52,625 bases of DNA from Rheinheimera sp. (GTDB lineage: Bacteria; Pseudomonadota; Gammaproteobacteria; Enterobacterales; Alteromonadaceae). Position numbers and translations under genes: made by a program. The notes beneath the pieces are model-generated. The model was not told where the DNA came from. It searched no databases and worked only from the letters and a program-made list of their open reading frames with translations. This document shows positions 26,801 to 35,498 of this stretch, piece by piece (position 1 is the stretch's first letter; each line of letters begins with the position of its first letter). Where the stretch lies: assembly GCA_008015325.1 (NCBI GenBank), contig SSFI01000052.1, forward strand, positions 1 through 52,625. Reading direction: 5' to 3'.

Positions 26801-26897
26801 ACAAAAACGCCCAGGTGCCACCGATAAAGGCCAGCAGAATAAAAAATAACGTGATGGCGCGCTCGCGCACGGCCAGCACAGACAGGTTAAAACTCAT
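23853..26897 (-). CDS. RND efflux permease, second system
   Basis: A 1014-residue AcrB-superfamily pump. It keeps the helix-4 Asp pair (LLVDDAIIAIEMM). The helix-10 relay Lys is replaced by Arg (LAGILMRNTLILTQQ), which is characteristic of the branch that includes TriC and VexH-like pumps. The N-terminal LGRAEDPSFTIRALVV is also typical of that branch. Its start overlaps the adaptor stop by four bases. No outer-membrane channel is encoded nearby. Substrates could include biocides or detergents, as for TriABC, but this is family inference. A divergent TetR gene probably represses the operon. Confidence 0.92.
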   Translation of the reverse strand: MSFNLSVLAVRERAITLFFILLAFIGGTWAFLSLGRAEDPSFTIRALVVSAYWPGATAEEVQSQLADRLEKRIQEVRNIHKIDSQVRPGAVNLTIEFKDYTPSAMVPDLFYQIRKRMQEEASNMPAGAIGPLVNDNFSDVYFSLLSLTAPGLPFRDLSRQAEQLRDELSMVPGVLKAVIVADRPERVFIDFDQKKLAVLGISLLDLQQQITAASRMLPAGQLETQGQALQFRLDARTDSFSELQQLPVRVNGKLIRLSEIATVQRGYEEPARLLARTGGDDAILVGVVMQQGENGLVLGKALQQKLSEIQTQLPLGMELHQLTNQAEAISKAVNLFEIKFLVAVLVVMAVSVLAIGLRAGLVVGIAIPLTLGITFLLMKMADINLDRITLGALIISLGLLVDDAIIAIEMMMVKMEQGVERVRAAGYAWSATAAPMLFGTLVTIAGFVPIGFAKSGVGEYTGNIFWVVGFALIVSWVVAVTFTPYLGVKLLPDVKAHAHDPYQTPFYRKLRSLVLWCIGHKKTVIAIVLLTFVLALLGMAKGVQKQFFPSSDRPEVLVSVYMPHGSAIANTDAVALKIEQLLKDNQDVRSLSSFVGAGAPRFFISANPEQPDPSFAKILIVAKDSDGRDRLIQLLNEHIAAGEFSAARVRVARLLFGPPVPWPVSFRVMGKDPLELRRIAYLVRDKMAANPNTVGAHLEWEERMPVLALKLDTARLLAYGLTASDVAQQLQFQFSGASITQLREDIRTVDVTARLDRAQVLQPDAIELKTPGGKAVSIRQLGEIRVQYEEPLLKRYNRQTYLAVVADVQGAQPNDVSNRIWAELADIQAQLPPGYRIMQAGSVEESGKANASIQKLMPLMVALMLIFIMLQMRSFTGMWMVLATAPLGLIGATLALLVFRQPFGFVALLGLIGLAGILMRNTLILTQQVSDNLNDGWAARDAVVEATIHRARPVLLTALAAMLAFVPLTLDTFWGPMAFVLIGGVGVGTVLTLLFVPALYMVFFRKRLAQVPVV

Positions 26898-27943
26898 GGC
26901 TTAAGCTCCCGCACAGCCATGCCCGGCTCCAGCAGATGGGTGCCGAGCGTGATAATACGGCTGTCAGCTGGCAACTCTGTGCGCACTGTGGCCGATTGTG
27001 CATTCAGCGCTACCACTTCAACTGCGTGCGGCTGGGCTTTGCCGTCTGTGACTGTCCACAGTTGCGGTTGCTGACCACGTTCGTCCAGCGCTGCTAATGG
27101 AACCAATACTTGCTGGTTTTGTGCAGGCAGCTGTAACTGCACCGCCAACACCCGGCCTAAGGCCAGTTCGGCCGGTTGTTCGTTCAGGCTATAGCGGGCC
27201 TGGCGGGTCAGACTGGCGCTGTCGGCGCTGCCGGCGGCACTGCGTAGCTTTAATTGCAGCGACTGGCCGGCAAAATCGGCACTGCCAGTTTGCGGTGGCT
27301 GAATATGTTCCGGCAGCTGCACTTCAATTTCACTTTGCTGGGCGGTTGCCAGGGCACCGAGTCGCTGGCCTGCAGCCACTACCTGGCCCGGTTCACCCGT
27401 GACATCGGTGATCACACCGTCGCTGCCGGCGGTCAGGTTGGCGTAGGTCAGGCCATGTTCGGCTTGTTGTAACTGTGCATTGGCGCGGTCCAGATTGGCT
27501 TTGGCCTCATTGAAGCGCAGTTCGACCTGATCTTTGGCCTGTTCGCTGACAAAACGTTGCTTAATCAGTTGTTCAGTCCGTCGTTTCTCCGCCTGCACCG
27601 TTTGCAGACTGGCGCGGGCTGCGGCTTGCGCGGCTTTGGCTACCCGCACGGATTCGGCTAAATCTTTTGGGTCCAGCCGGTACAGCAGCTGGCCTTGCTG
27701 CACAGGCTGACCGGCTTCGACCAGCCGCTCGGCGATGCGGCCGCTGACCTGAAACGCCACCGGCACTTCGTTGCGGGCGCGCACTACGCCGGTCAGAGTT
27801 AAAGTGGACTGAGCCAGCGGCTGAATAGTGGCGGTCATCACCACCCGTGGTGCCGGGCCTGAATTTTGTGCAGCCGGATCGGAACAGGCGGCCAGCCACA
27901 ACGGCAGTGAGACGAGTGCAAGCAGCGGAAAAGGACGTAACAT
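26894..27943 (-). CDS. RND efflux adaptor lipoprotein
   Basis: A 349-residue membrane-fusion protein. The signal ends in a lipobox LAAC at about residues 17-20, so it is lipid-anchored in the periplasm. It has the barrel-sandwich half-motif (VPVAFQVSGRIAERLVEAGQPVQQGQLLYRLD), a helical hairpin (~95-150), the second half (GVITDVTGEPGQVVAAGQ) and a beta-barrel/membrane-proximal end. It overlaps the permease by four bases. The ATG at 27943 has GAGG five bases upstream; a GTG two codons earlier is possible. It is divergent from the TetR gene, with the palindrome at 27996-28019 between them. Confidence 0.9.
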   Translation of the reverse strand: MLRPFPLLALVSLPLWLAACSDPAAQNSGPAPRVVMTATIQPLAQSTLTLTGVVRARNEVPVAFQVSGRIAERLVEAGQPVQQGQLLYRLDPKDLAESVRVAKAAQAAARASLQTVQAEKRRTEQLIKQRFVSEQAKDQVELRFNEAKANLDRANAQLQQAEHGLTYANLTAGSDGVITDVTGEPGQVVAAGQRLGALATAQQSEIEVQLPEHIQPPQTGSADFAGQSLQLKLRSAAGSADSASLTRQARYSLNEQPAELALGRVLAVQLQLPAQNQQVLVPLAALDERGQQPQLWTVTDGKAQPHAVEVVALNAQSATVRTELPADSRIITLGTHLLEPGMAVRELKP

Positions 27944-27995
27944 GGCCACCTCGGGCAGAGTCTGGTATTATTAAACGGCTTCGTTCAGAAATTCA

Positions 27996-28019
27996 TTATT
28001 GAACGGATGTGTTCAATAA
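27996..28019. promoter_or_regulatory. TetR operator palindrome
   Basis: The perfect arms TTATTGAAC (27996-28004) and GTTCAATAA (28011-28019) are separated by 6 bases in the 87-base divergent region between the efflux adaptor and the TetR gene. A partly overlapping pair CGTTCA (27982-27987) and TGAACG (27999-28004) may extend it. Its position can control both directions. Confidence 0.7.
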
Positions 28020-28030
28020 ACAAGAGTAAA

Positions 28031-28714
28031 ATGATGACCACCAACTCCGTCCCAGCCACATCTTCGACTGCAGGCGCTGCATCCAGCGGCCGGCCTGTTG
28101 ATCGCAATAAGGATATAGCCATTTTGCAGGCGGCGCGGCAAATCCTGTTGTTTGAAGGTGCCAGTGTGCTGACGATGGAGGCGGTGGCCAGTAAAGCCGG
28201 GGTGTCTAAGGCGACTTTGTACTCGCGCTTTGGTAACCGCAATGCGCTGATTGAAGCCGTACTGCGTGCTCAGTCGGATTTTTTTGTTGAAACTCTAAGC
28301 CCGGACGTGCAAAACGCTGCTCAGACTTTTGCCGCGCTGGAAGCCTTCAGCCTGCGGCTGTTGCAGTATTTATTCAGTGAAGATCTTCTGTGCCTGATGA
28401 AAACTCTGCAGGGGCATCAGAGTATTCCGGCCGACCTGCGTGAGCGCATGTATGAACTGGGGCCGGTCGCCACTTGCGTGCGGGTGGAAGCCTGGCTGGC
28501 GCAGGTGCACCGGCTTGGGCTTATCCATTGCCCGCAGCCGGATTTCAGCGCTGAATTGTTATACGGCATGCTGGTTGGCATGGACATGCTGCGTACGATG
28601 TTTCAGCACGCGCCAAAGCGCCAACCGGCCGATGTCCCCGGTCATGTCCGTGCTGTGGTGACACTGTTTTTACAGTTGCATCAGTGCGATGTTCCGGCAG
28701 CAGTTACACTTTAA
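28031..28714 (+). CDS. TetR-family regulator of RND pump
   Basis: A 227-residue repressor. A Ser/Thr/Ala-rich N-terminal tail of ~28 residues is followed by a TetR helix-turn-helix (residues ~32-78: [43 protein letters not shown]) and a helical ligand domain. The start at 28031 (or ATG 28034) follows AAGAG; an ATG at 28007 lies inside the operator palindrome and is unlikely. Autoregulation and repression of the divergent efflux operon until a pump substrate binds is the expected role. The 3' end overlaps the convergent chemoreceptor gene by 11 bases. Confidence 0.88.
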   Translation: MMTTNSVPATSSTAGAASSGRPVDRNKDIAILQAARQILLFEGASVLTMEAVASKAGVSKATLYSRFGNRNALIEAVLRAQSDFFVETLSPDVQNAAQTFAALEAFSLRLLQYLFSEDLLCLMKTLQGHQSIPADLRERMYELGPVATCVRVEAWLAQVHRLGLIHCPQPDFSAELLYGMLVGMDMLRTMFQHAPKRQPADVPGHVRAVVTLFLQLHQCDVPAAVTL

Positions 28715-30305
28715 ACCGGCCGACTAACTCGGTTAAATGCTCTGCCACACTCTTTAACTCATTGATCAGCAGATAGTTCTGATCAGCGATTTGCTCTGCA
28801 ACGATGGACTGGTCATGCAACTGATGCAGGTTGCGGTTAATTTCTTCTGACACCTGTGACTGCTGTTCCGTTGCCGCCGCAGTGCGCAGCGACATACCGC
28901 TGACTGCCGACGACGATTTCATCAGATGACTGAACACAGATTCTGCCACTTCGGTTTGTTGCACTGAGCTGTCGGCGGACTGACGGCCACGGCGAATCGC
29001 CTGGGTCGATTCCGTCACCAGCTGTTGCAACTGATGCACAGTCGCTTTGATTTCTTCAGTACTTTCCTGAGTTTTCGAGGCCAGTTTACGCACTTCGTCG
29101 GCCACCACGGCAAAACCGCGGCCCTGCTCACCGGCGCGGGCAGCTTCGATGGCGGCGTTCAGTGCCAGCAAATTGGTCTGTCCGGCGATATTGCTTATTA
29201 CCTCAATCACGCCGGAAATGGCGATAGAGCTGTTGTTCAGCGCTTCGGATAAATTCATTGCGGTATCGACGTCGGTCAGTACGCCATTGATACTGCCAGA
29301 CACCGCCTGAATAGAGCTGATGCCTTTTTCGGCGTACCCGCGAGAATCGTCGGATTCACGCGCCGTATCGGCGGCAACTACGGCGACTTCACGGTTGGCC
29401 ACCGACATTTCATGCACAGCACTGACGATAGAATCTGTGGCGCTGTTCAGGCTTTGGGTAATGCTTTTGGTTTCGTGCACTGAACTCAGCATATTTTCTG
29501 TGACTGTGCTCAGCTGCTGGCTGCTGCGTAAAATGTCGGCAATCATCGCGGTTTGTGCATCAAGGAAGCGGTTAAAGGCATCGGCCAGGTCGCGCAATTC
29601 ATCTTTGGTCTGCACACTGATGCGCTGGGTTAAATCACCTTCCCCCTGCGTGATTTCTTTCAAACGGTGGATAATGGTTTCGACATTGGCTTTGATGGCG
29701 GTCGGCACTTTGACGCTGTACCAGGCTGCTAAGGCAAACACCAGCAAGCTGATGAGCAGCGCTGTGGTTTCGATGTTTTCGACCTCACTGTTGGCTTGTT
29801 CGATATGCTGTTTCGATAAGTTCAGCGCAAACTCGCCGGCGTCGTTATAGATTTTGCGCAAGGCCGCAAACTGCTTATCCTCCTGCTGGATAAAAGCGGC
29901 ATCTTTGCTGGCGCCTGCGGCAAAATATTGGTCGGCACTTTGCGACCAGTCATTAAATTTCTGTTCAAAATCAGCAAACTGGCCACGAAACTCCGGGTAG
30001 GTGCTCATCAGCTGTTTATATTGATTAAAACGGTCTCTGGCCTGAGCGACATTTTCCTGATAATCGGTACTAAACTGCGGGTTTGCTGCCGCTTTGTGCT
30101 CAGAAATAGCCAGCTTCGCCTGATACAAATCGCGGTCAGCGTTCAGCACAATCGAAATAGCTTGCTGAAAAACATCTGATTCTTCGTGCACGATGTTTTG
30201 TAGTTTTGACACTATCACCGAGGACAAACTCAGGACAAACACTAAAGTGATAAACATCAGCGCAGTAGGGATACTGGCTTTAAAACGCAGGCCTTGGTAG
30301 TTCAT
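28704..30305 (-). CDS. Methyl-accepting chemotaxis protein (paralogue 2)
   Basis: A 533-residue chemoreceptor with the same plan as the receptor at 19955-21568: first helix ~8-30, periplasmic helical domain with [18 protein letters not shown], second helix ~185-203, HAMP ([13 protein letters not shown]), and a signalling tip [20 protein letters not shown]. The tip has G where paralogue 1 has D. AGAGG six bases before the ATG at 30305 supports this start over a TTG two codons earlier. It begins only 17 bases after the stop of the GGDEF-EAL gene, so the two form an operon. The 3' end overlaps the TetR gene by 11 bases, tail to tail. Confidence 0.93.
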   Translation of the reverse strand: MNYQGLRFKASIPTALMFITLVFVLSLSSVIVSKLQNIVHEESDVFQQAISIVLNADRDLYQAKLAISEHKAAANPQFSTDYQENVAQARDRFNQYKQLMSTYPEFRGQFADFEQKFNDWSQSADQYFAAGASKDAAFIQQEDKQFAALRKIYNDAGEFALNLSKQHIEQANSEVENIETTALLISLLVFALAAWYSVKVPTAIKANVETIIHRLKEITQGEGDLTQRISVQTKDELRDLADAFNRFLDAQTAMIADILRSSQQLSTVTENMLSSVHETKSITQSLNSATDSIVSAVHEMSVANREVAVVAADTARESDDSRGYAEKGISSIQAVSGSINGVLTDVDTAMNLSEALNNSSIAISGVIEVISNIAGQTNLLALNAAIEAARAGEQGRGFAVVADEVRKLASKTQESTEEIKATVHQLQQLVTESTQAIRRGRQSADSSVQQTEVAESVFSHLMKSSSAVSGMSLRTAAATEQQSQVSEEINRNLHQLHDQSIVAEQIADQNYLLINELKSVAEHLTELVGRFKV

Positions 30306-30322
30306 AGGCAACCTCTATAACT

Positions 30323-32224
30323 TCACAGATTTTGAAAAAGAGACGAATATTCAACAGGTTTGCTGAAATAATAGCCTTGCATGTAGTGGATATTCAGCTG
30401 GCCCAGGATTTCAACCTGGGCTGCGGTCTCGACGCCTTCGGCGACAATTTCCCAGCCCATCGATTGCGACATCGACGCTATAGCCCGTAGCACCGGCATC
30501 CCGCCATCTTCGATTTTGTCGATAAATGCTTTGTCAATTTTAACCTTATTGACCTGCAGTTCATTGATCACCGACAAAGATGAGTAACCTGTACCGAAGT
30601 CATCTATCGCAATCGCAATGCCGGTATCCCGCAGCTGATTGGTTTTATCAATGAGGATGTTTTTATCGACGGTAAACACCGATTCGGTGATTTCAATCTG
30701 CAGCAATGCCGCCGGGATTTGATGCTTGTCCAGCAGTGCCAGCAAGTCGGGCACAAATTCATTTTGCTGAAATTGCAGCGCTGACACATTCACTGCCAGT
30801 TGTAGCGGCTGCCCGAGTTTTATGCTGTGGCTGATTGTCAGGCAAGCCTGCTCCAGCACCCAATAACCAATCGGATTGATCAGGCCCGTTTGTTCAGCCA
30901 GCGGAATAAATTCGTCCGGTGTCACCGGCGTGCCATCGAGCGTCCAGCGTAATAACACTTCGTAATAATTTTGCTGTGTAGCATGCAGCTGAATAATCGG
31001 CTGATATACCAGCCGCAGCTCCTGCCGGCTGATGGCCTGTTCCAACCGGGTTCGCAGCATCGATTTACGCCGGTATTTGCCGGCGATTTGGCTGTCATAC
31101 ACGGTAAAACCCTGCTTGCCGGCTTTTTCGATATTACCGTACAGTGCGAGGTCGGCGAGGTTAATCAGCTGCGAGATATCCTGACCGTGGTCCGGGTACA
31201 GTGACACGCCGATATTGGCTGACAACCGCAGTGCGTTTTCCTGTAGCCGGAAGGGCTGGGAGATACTCTGCTGCACCTGATCGACGAAGTGATACAGCGC
31301 CTCGTCTGTGATCGGAATGGCAATCAAAAATTCGTCGCCGCCCCAGCGACAGCAAATCGCTGGTTCATGCGTGAGCAGCCGCAGCCGCTCGGCGATTTCA
31401 CGTAAAAACTCGTCGCCGACTTCATGGCCTAGGCCGTCGTTGATGCTTTTTAAACCGACCAAATCAATCATCACCAGCGCCAGTTTTAACTGATTGCGCC
31501 GGCTGACTTCGGTCAGTTCCGCAGTAATTTCAATAAAACGCCGGCGGTTGTACAGCCCGGTTAAGGGCTCAATATCTGACAGGTACGACAGCTCTTTAGT
31601 CCGCATTAACACTTCAGTTTCCAGATTCGCCAGCAGATGCTCGTGCTCGCGCCGCAGACGAATAGATTCCAGCGTAAACAGATGGCTGTTGCGGGCAGAG
31701 AAACTGAGTAAGCCAGTGAAAACGATGCCCAGATAACCAAAAATCACCTGCTCGCCGCCCTGCCATAAAAACCACAGGCTAAATGGCAATAAACACAGCA
31801 CTATGTAACTGATAATCAGGGTTTTATTCGACGACAGCGCATTAGTAACACCGGCGGCTATCGCTGCCAGCGTCGTGAGAATAATGATCAGCTGCTCAGC
31901 ATCGCTGCCAATGCCAAACCAGAGGCTGAACAAACTCCACAGCAGCGCGGTGGCGATGGCGAACCGGGCAAAACGGCGGAATCTCTGTGGCCGATATTTT
32001 TCTCGTTTAGTTTTTAAGCTGTTCCAGCAGCGCAAATCATAACCGCGCCAGCTCAAAAGCCCGATCATCAATAACCACCAGATGCCGATTGTGCTGTTCC
32101 GACTGTGTGCAAACAGCAACAGGCTGGCCGCTGTTGCCGCGACACCGGTGCCGAGCAGACCGGTTTTCAGGTTGTTGTAGAGGATGTCGAGCGTTCCCTG
32201 CAACGTTAAATCCTGATTAGGCAT
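30323..32224 (-). CDS. GGDEF-EAL c-di-GMP enzyme, membrane-bound
   Basis: A 633-residue protein. It has about five to six N-terminal helices (residues ~20-185), a coiled linker (~190-212), a GGDEF domain with intact GGDEF at 295-299 and IND...GH motif, and an EAL domain whose signature reads EVLLR (422-426) with DDFGTGYSSL at 541-550. The GGDEF motif predicts c-di-GMP synthesis. The EVL variant and DDFGTG loop suggest the phosphodiesterase half may also be active. No RxxD inhibitory site is seen before GGDEF (the region reads THEPAICCRW). The gene is followed at 17 bases by a chemoreceptor gene, which ties second-messenger control to chemotaxis. No clear ribosome-binding site precedes the ATG; a leader hairpin lies at 32251-32278. 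Confidence 0.93.
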   Translation of the reverse strand: MPNQDLTLQGTLDILYNNLKTGLLGTGVAATAASLLLFAHSRNSTIGIWWLLMIGLLSWRGYDLRCWNSLKTKREKYRPQRFRRFARFAIATALLWSLFSLWFGIGSDAEQLIIILTTLAAIAAGVTNALSSNKTLIISYIVLCLLPFSLWFLWQGGEQVIFGYLGIVFTGLLSFSARNSHLFTLESIRLRREHEHLLANLETEVLMRTKELSYLSDIEPLTGLYNRRRFIEITAELTEVSRRNQLKLALVMIDLVGLKSINDGLGHEVGDEFLREIAERLRLLTHEPAICCRWGGDEFLIAIPITDEALYHFVDQVQQSISQPFRLQENALRLSANIGVSLYPDHGQDISQLINLADLALYGNIEKAGKQGFTVYDSQIAGKYRRKSMLRTRLEQAISRQELRLVYQPIIQLHATQQNYYEVLLRWTLDGTPVTPDEFIPLAEQTGLINPIGYWVLEQACLTISHSIKLGQPLQLAVNVSALQFQQNEFVPDLLALLDKHQIPAALLQIEITESVFTVDKNILIDKTNQLRDTGIAIAIDDFGTGYSSLSVINELQVNKVKIDKAFIDKIEDGGMPVLRAIASMSQSMGWEIVAEGVETAAQVEILGQLNIHYMQGYYFSKPVEYSSLFQNL

Positions 32225-32577
32225 AGTGACGACAACTCCGGGCTGCAGGTTGCACCAAAATACAGCAGTATTTGTGCAGTTTCAGTGCGATTCCCCTTGA
32301 TCGCAATGGAATATTTTCTGGTCTTACCAGTATTGCGAAGCGTTTACAGTGCGGCGGCTGAAACGATTCAGTTTTGCGGCTGAGCGCTGAGCTCAAATCG
32401 CCTGGCACGCATTGTCCTTCTGCGGTTCAGTTGCCGATATTGCAACCGGACCAACAGCCAGTGGAACAGGCAACGAGACTAAATTGACAGCAGAGCAGTC
32501 ATTTTTGCGATGCCGGACCGCCCGGCTTGCTGCGATGCCTGCCACACTGGCGGCTCTTTATGGAAGGACAGTTGCTG
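32225..32577. promoter_or_regulatory. Divergent intergenic region GGDEF-EAL/arfB
   Basis: This 353-base gap separates the GGDEF-EAL gene (minus) from arfB (plus). On the minus strand an imperfect hairpin lies at 32251-32278: TGCAC plus AAATAC pairs with GTATTT plus GTGCA, with a 2-base bulge and AGCA loop. It ends 27 bases before the GGDEF start codon. A second short inverted repeat, TGCGAT/ATCGCA, lies near 32286-32305. Nothing else is recognised. Confidence 0.4.
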
Positions 32578-32997
32578 ATGCTGCAAATCACCGCCTCTAT
32601 TGCCATTGATGAAGCCGAAATCGACTGGCAAGCCATTCGCGCCAGCGGCCCCGGCGGCCAGCATGTGAATAAAACCTCGACCGCTATCCAGCTGATATTT
32701 GATATTCAGCAGTCGTCGCTGCCAGAGCATTACAAAACCGCATTACTGCAAAAATCTGATCATCGCATCACGGCTTCCGGCAAAATCATTATCAAATGCC
32801 AGCAAAGCCGCAGCCAGGAAATGAACCGCGAAACGGCATTGCAGCAGCTGATTGAGCTGATTAAATCCGCTGGCATAGTGCCGAAAAAACGTCACGCCAC
32901 TAAGCCGACATACGGTAGCCAGCAACGCCGGCTTGACAGCAAAAAACAACGTAGTGGGACCAAAAGTCTGCGCCAGAAAAAACCGGGCCTGGAATAA
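32578..32997 (+). CDS. arfB: Alternative ribosome-rescue factor ArfB (YaeJ)
   Basis: A 139-residue peptidyl-tRNA hydrolase that frees ribosomes stalled on mRNAs without a stop codon. The catalytic GGQ is at 26-28 (SGPGGQHVNKTSTAIQL). The basic, Lys/Arg/Gln-rich C-terminal tail (KKRHATKP ... LRQKKPG) is the part that inserts in the mRNA channel. Length matches E. coli ArfB (140). The ATG at 32578 is preceded by AAGGA with 9-base spacing; an ATG at 32560 would add six residues. The gene stands alone and is not next to other translation genes. Confidence 0.93.
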   Translation: MLQITASIAIDEAEIDWQAIRASGPGGQHVNKTSTAIQLIFDIQQSSLPEHYKTALLQKSDHRITASGKIIIKCQQSRSQEMNRETALQQLIELIKSAGIVPKKRHATKPTYGSQQRRLDSKKQRSGTKSLRQKKPGLE

Positions 32998-33098
32998 CCC
33001 GCTGCGACCAACTCCCATGTGGCGCTGACCACTGCACTGGCGTTGCCGCACAGATTTCGGCATGCTGCCGGCATCAATAAATATCCGGTATCTGTGCC

Positions 33099-34595
33099 AT
33101 GTTCCCTGTTGCAAGCTCGTTGTCGTGCTCTGTTTGGCCGGCAAAACGCCTGATAATGCTGAACCTCACCTGTGTCTTTGGCGGCTTGCTCAGCAGTTGC
33201 AGTCACCCGACATCAAGCGCACCGCAGGCCGACTTACGCATCCACAATATTCAGCTGGTTGATGTCGAAGCCGGGCAATTACGCCAGGAGCAGACGGTGC
33301 TCATTAAAGCAGACCGCATTGTGGCCATTGTGCCGGAGGCGCAAGCGGCGCAGTGGCAAAGCAAGGCGGAGCTGGACGGGCAGGGCCAGTATCTGACGCC
33401 GGCGCTGTGGGATATGCATGTGCATTTTGAAGGCCGGGATTTGGTCGCCGACAATGCGCTGTTGTTGCCGGTGTATCTGGCCTATGGCATCACCGCCGTG
33501 CGCGAAGCGGCCAGTAATCTGGCGCCGACAGTGCTGCGCTGGCGCAGTGAAGTCGCCAGCGGGCAGCGGCTTGGGCCACGGATTTTCACTGCCGGGCAGA
33601 AATTTGAAGGGATTAATTCGCTGTGGGATGGCGATCTGGAAATTGGCAACGAACAGCAAATGTTGACCGGTATGGATTTGCTGCAGTCGCAACAAGTTGA
33701 TTTTATTAAGATCACCGAAAACACCCTGGCGCCTGATTTGTACCTCGCGACCATCCGTGAAGCGCGCAAACGTGGTTTGCTGGTGTCCAGCCATGTGCCT
33801 TATGGTACGGCGATTGACGAGCTGGCGCAGGCGGGCCTTAGCAGCATCGAACACGCCTCTTATTTGTTGCGGCTTGGTTTCGCCACTGAAGCCGATATTG
33901 CAGCAAAAGTGCGCAGCGGCGCGCTGACTAATCAGCAGGCGGCGGCGCTGTATCGTCAGGGTTTTGAACAGGCCAGTGCCGATGCCGGTTATCGCCGGTT
34001 AGCCAAAGCCGGCGTCGCGGTCACGCCGACTTTAATTGGCGGCCAGCAACTGGCGCATTTGCACGACACCGACCACAGCCACGATACGTTTTTGCAGTAT
34101 CTGAGCACCGATTTTACCGCCAATTACCAGTGGCGCATCCAGCGGATGGCTGGTGAAACCCCCGCGCAGCAGCAGGAGCGCAAAGGTAAGGAACAGCTGA
34201 TCGCTGCCCAGTTACCGCGCTTGCAACAGGCGGGCGTAGTATTGCTGGCAGGCAGCGATTCGGCGGCGCTGAATACTTATGTCTATCCGGCTGAGGCCTT
34301 ACACGCCGAACTGCAGCTGTGGCAACAGGCCGGCATGCAAAGTGCGGATATCCTGCGGGCTGCTACCATCAACGGCGCGCGTTTTATGCAGCAGTCGCAG
34401 CTTTACGGTTCGATTGCGACTGGTAAAAAAGCTGATTTATTGCTGTTAAAGCAAAACCCGTTATTGGACATCCGCGCCACCCGTCAACTGCAGAGTCTGG
34501 TGTATCAGGGCAAAGTCTATGACAGAGCTGCGCTGGACCAGCTGTTGCAACAGGCAGCGGCGCAAAAGCAGCAGGTAGACCTGCAGCCGGATTAA
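33099..34595 (+). CDS. Exported lipoprotein amidohydrolase
   Basis: A 498-residue metal-dependent hydrolase of the amidohydrolase superfamily (imidazolonepropionase/Xaa-Pro-dipeptidase-like branch). The lipobox LLSSC (Cys at ~34) predicts a lipoprotein. Metal ligands visible: HVH at 107-109, the Lys in DFIKITENT (204), His in SSHVPYG (232), His in IEHASYL (252) and Asp in LLAGSDSAAL. Family members cleave amide or peptide bonds; the substrate here is unknown. The start is uncertain: ATG 33099 or ATG 33156, neither with a good ribosome-binding site; a TTG at 33120 would give a better-shaped signal with Lys-Arg before the core. It ends nine bases from the convergent solute-binding gene. Confidence 0.85.
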   Translation: MFPVASSLSCSVWPAKRLIMLNLTCVFGGLLSSCSHPTSSAPQADLRIHNIQLVDVEAGQLRQEQTVLIKADRIVAIVPEAQAAQWQSKAELDGQGQYLTPALWDMHVHFEGRDLVADNALLLPVYLAYGITAVREAASNLAPTVLRWRSEVASGQRLGPRIFTAGQKFEGINSLWDGDLEIGNEQQMLTGMDLLQSQQVDFIKITENTLAPDLYLATIREARKRGLLVSSHVPYGTAIDELAQAGLSSIEHASYLLRLGFATEADIAAKVRSGALTNQQAAALYRQGFEQASADAGYRRLAKAGVAVTPTLIGGQQLAHLHDTDHSHDTFLQYLSTDFTANYQWRIQRMAGETPAQQQERKGKEQLIAAQLPRLQQAGVVLLAGSDSAALNTYVYPAEALHAELQLWQQAGMQSADILRAATINGARFMQQSQLYGSIATGKKADLLLLKQNPLLDIRATRQLQSLVYQGKVYDRAALDQLLQQAAAQKQQVDLQPD

Positions 34596-34604
34596 GTGCC
34601 TGAG

Positions 34605-35369
34605 TTATTCGTTGCGCTCAGTCGCCGGTTGAGGCTGGCGACGGTTTGCATGACGCAGCTCCTGACCGCGTTGGCGTAATAGCTGCAATCGGCCGTTTTT
34701 TTGCCACAAGGTTAGTAGCTGGTCCAGTTCGTGCGCCAGTGCGGCATCGCGGCTGCCAAGCCGAAATTCCGTGCCAGCAAATAAATCAAATTCACGTAGA
34801 TCGCTGCGCGTCCTGCCAAGGCCGGTCAGCACGTGCTCCAGCGTTTTTTCATTCATCACCAGCAATTGAGTGCGCCCTTTTAACAGCATCAGCACCGCCT
34901 GGGTGTGGTCGGTCAGTTCGCGATATTCTGGTGAGTGGGCCGTGACTTCAGCATAAATGGGGCCAAGCACCGCGGTGGCATCGTGGAAGGCAATCAGCCG
35001 GTAGTTGGCGAGATCTGCGGTGGACTGCAGCTGACCGCGAAAATCAGCCAGTGCGAAGGCTTTATTCCGGACCAGGGTATAAGGGGAAGTCAGATAAACG
35101 CCGGCAAGGCCAGGCTGCTGCTGGCGCGCCGCCAGGTCCAGCTCGCCGGCAGCGAGCATCTGACTCAGTCTGGCGTGTGGCACTCTGATAATGTGGTAGG
35201 GCAGCTGCAGCGTTTGCAGCAACTCGTTGATTAGCAGTTCTTCATAACCGGCTTGTGCTGTCTGGTTTTTATAGACCTGGTCGGACACCGTAAGCCCAAC
35301 CCGCAATGGAGTTGCAGCCTCGGTCATGGTGCAAAAGAACATCGCCAGCAGCCACATCCATTGTCGCAT
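34605..35369 (-). CDS. Periplasmic solute-binding-like protein, copy B
   Basis: A 254-residue exported protein. The signal peptide is residues ~1-18. The mature part follows the amino-acid-binding (SBP_bac_3-like) fold: LRVGLTVSDQVYKN, a variable loop, YHIIRVPHARLSQMLAAGELDLAAR, YLTSPYTLVRNKAFALADFRG. It is clearly homologous along its length to the protein at 35499-36248 and ends in a basic/Gln-rich tail. No ABC permease or ATPase genes are present, so it may be a sensor-like or orphan binding protein rather than part of a transporter. AGGAGGT before the ATG is a strong site. The last gene of a minus-strand run. Confidence 0.75.
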   Translation of the reverse strand: MRQWMWLLAMFFCTMTEAATPLRVGLTVSDQVYKNQTAQAGYEELLINELLQTLQLPYHIIRVPHARLSQMLAAGELDLAARQQQPGLAGVYLTSPYTLVRNKAFALADFRGQLQSTADLANYRLIAFHDATAVLGPIYAEVTAHSPEYRELTDHTQAVLMLLKGRTQLLVMNEKTLEHVLTGLGRTRSDLREFDLFAGTEFRLGSRDAALAHELDQLLTLWQKNGRLQLLRQRGQELRHANRRQPQPATERNE

Positions 35370-35498
35370 TTATACCTCCGATACCATAGCCGCCGTCATT
35401 GACGTTGAGTGTAGCAGGTGGAGGAACAACGCCAGCGAAAGTCAGCCAGGTTCCTGCAGGATGAAGGTATCAATCAGCGTTGCCTGAGGTGCCATCCT

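Noticed and set aside
23853-27943. Missing outer-membrane channel gene beside either RND pump
   Set aside because: Not a defect: many RND pumps use a TolC encoded elsewhere.
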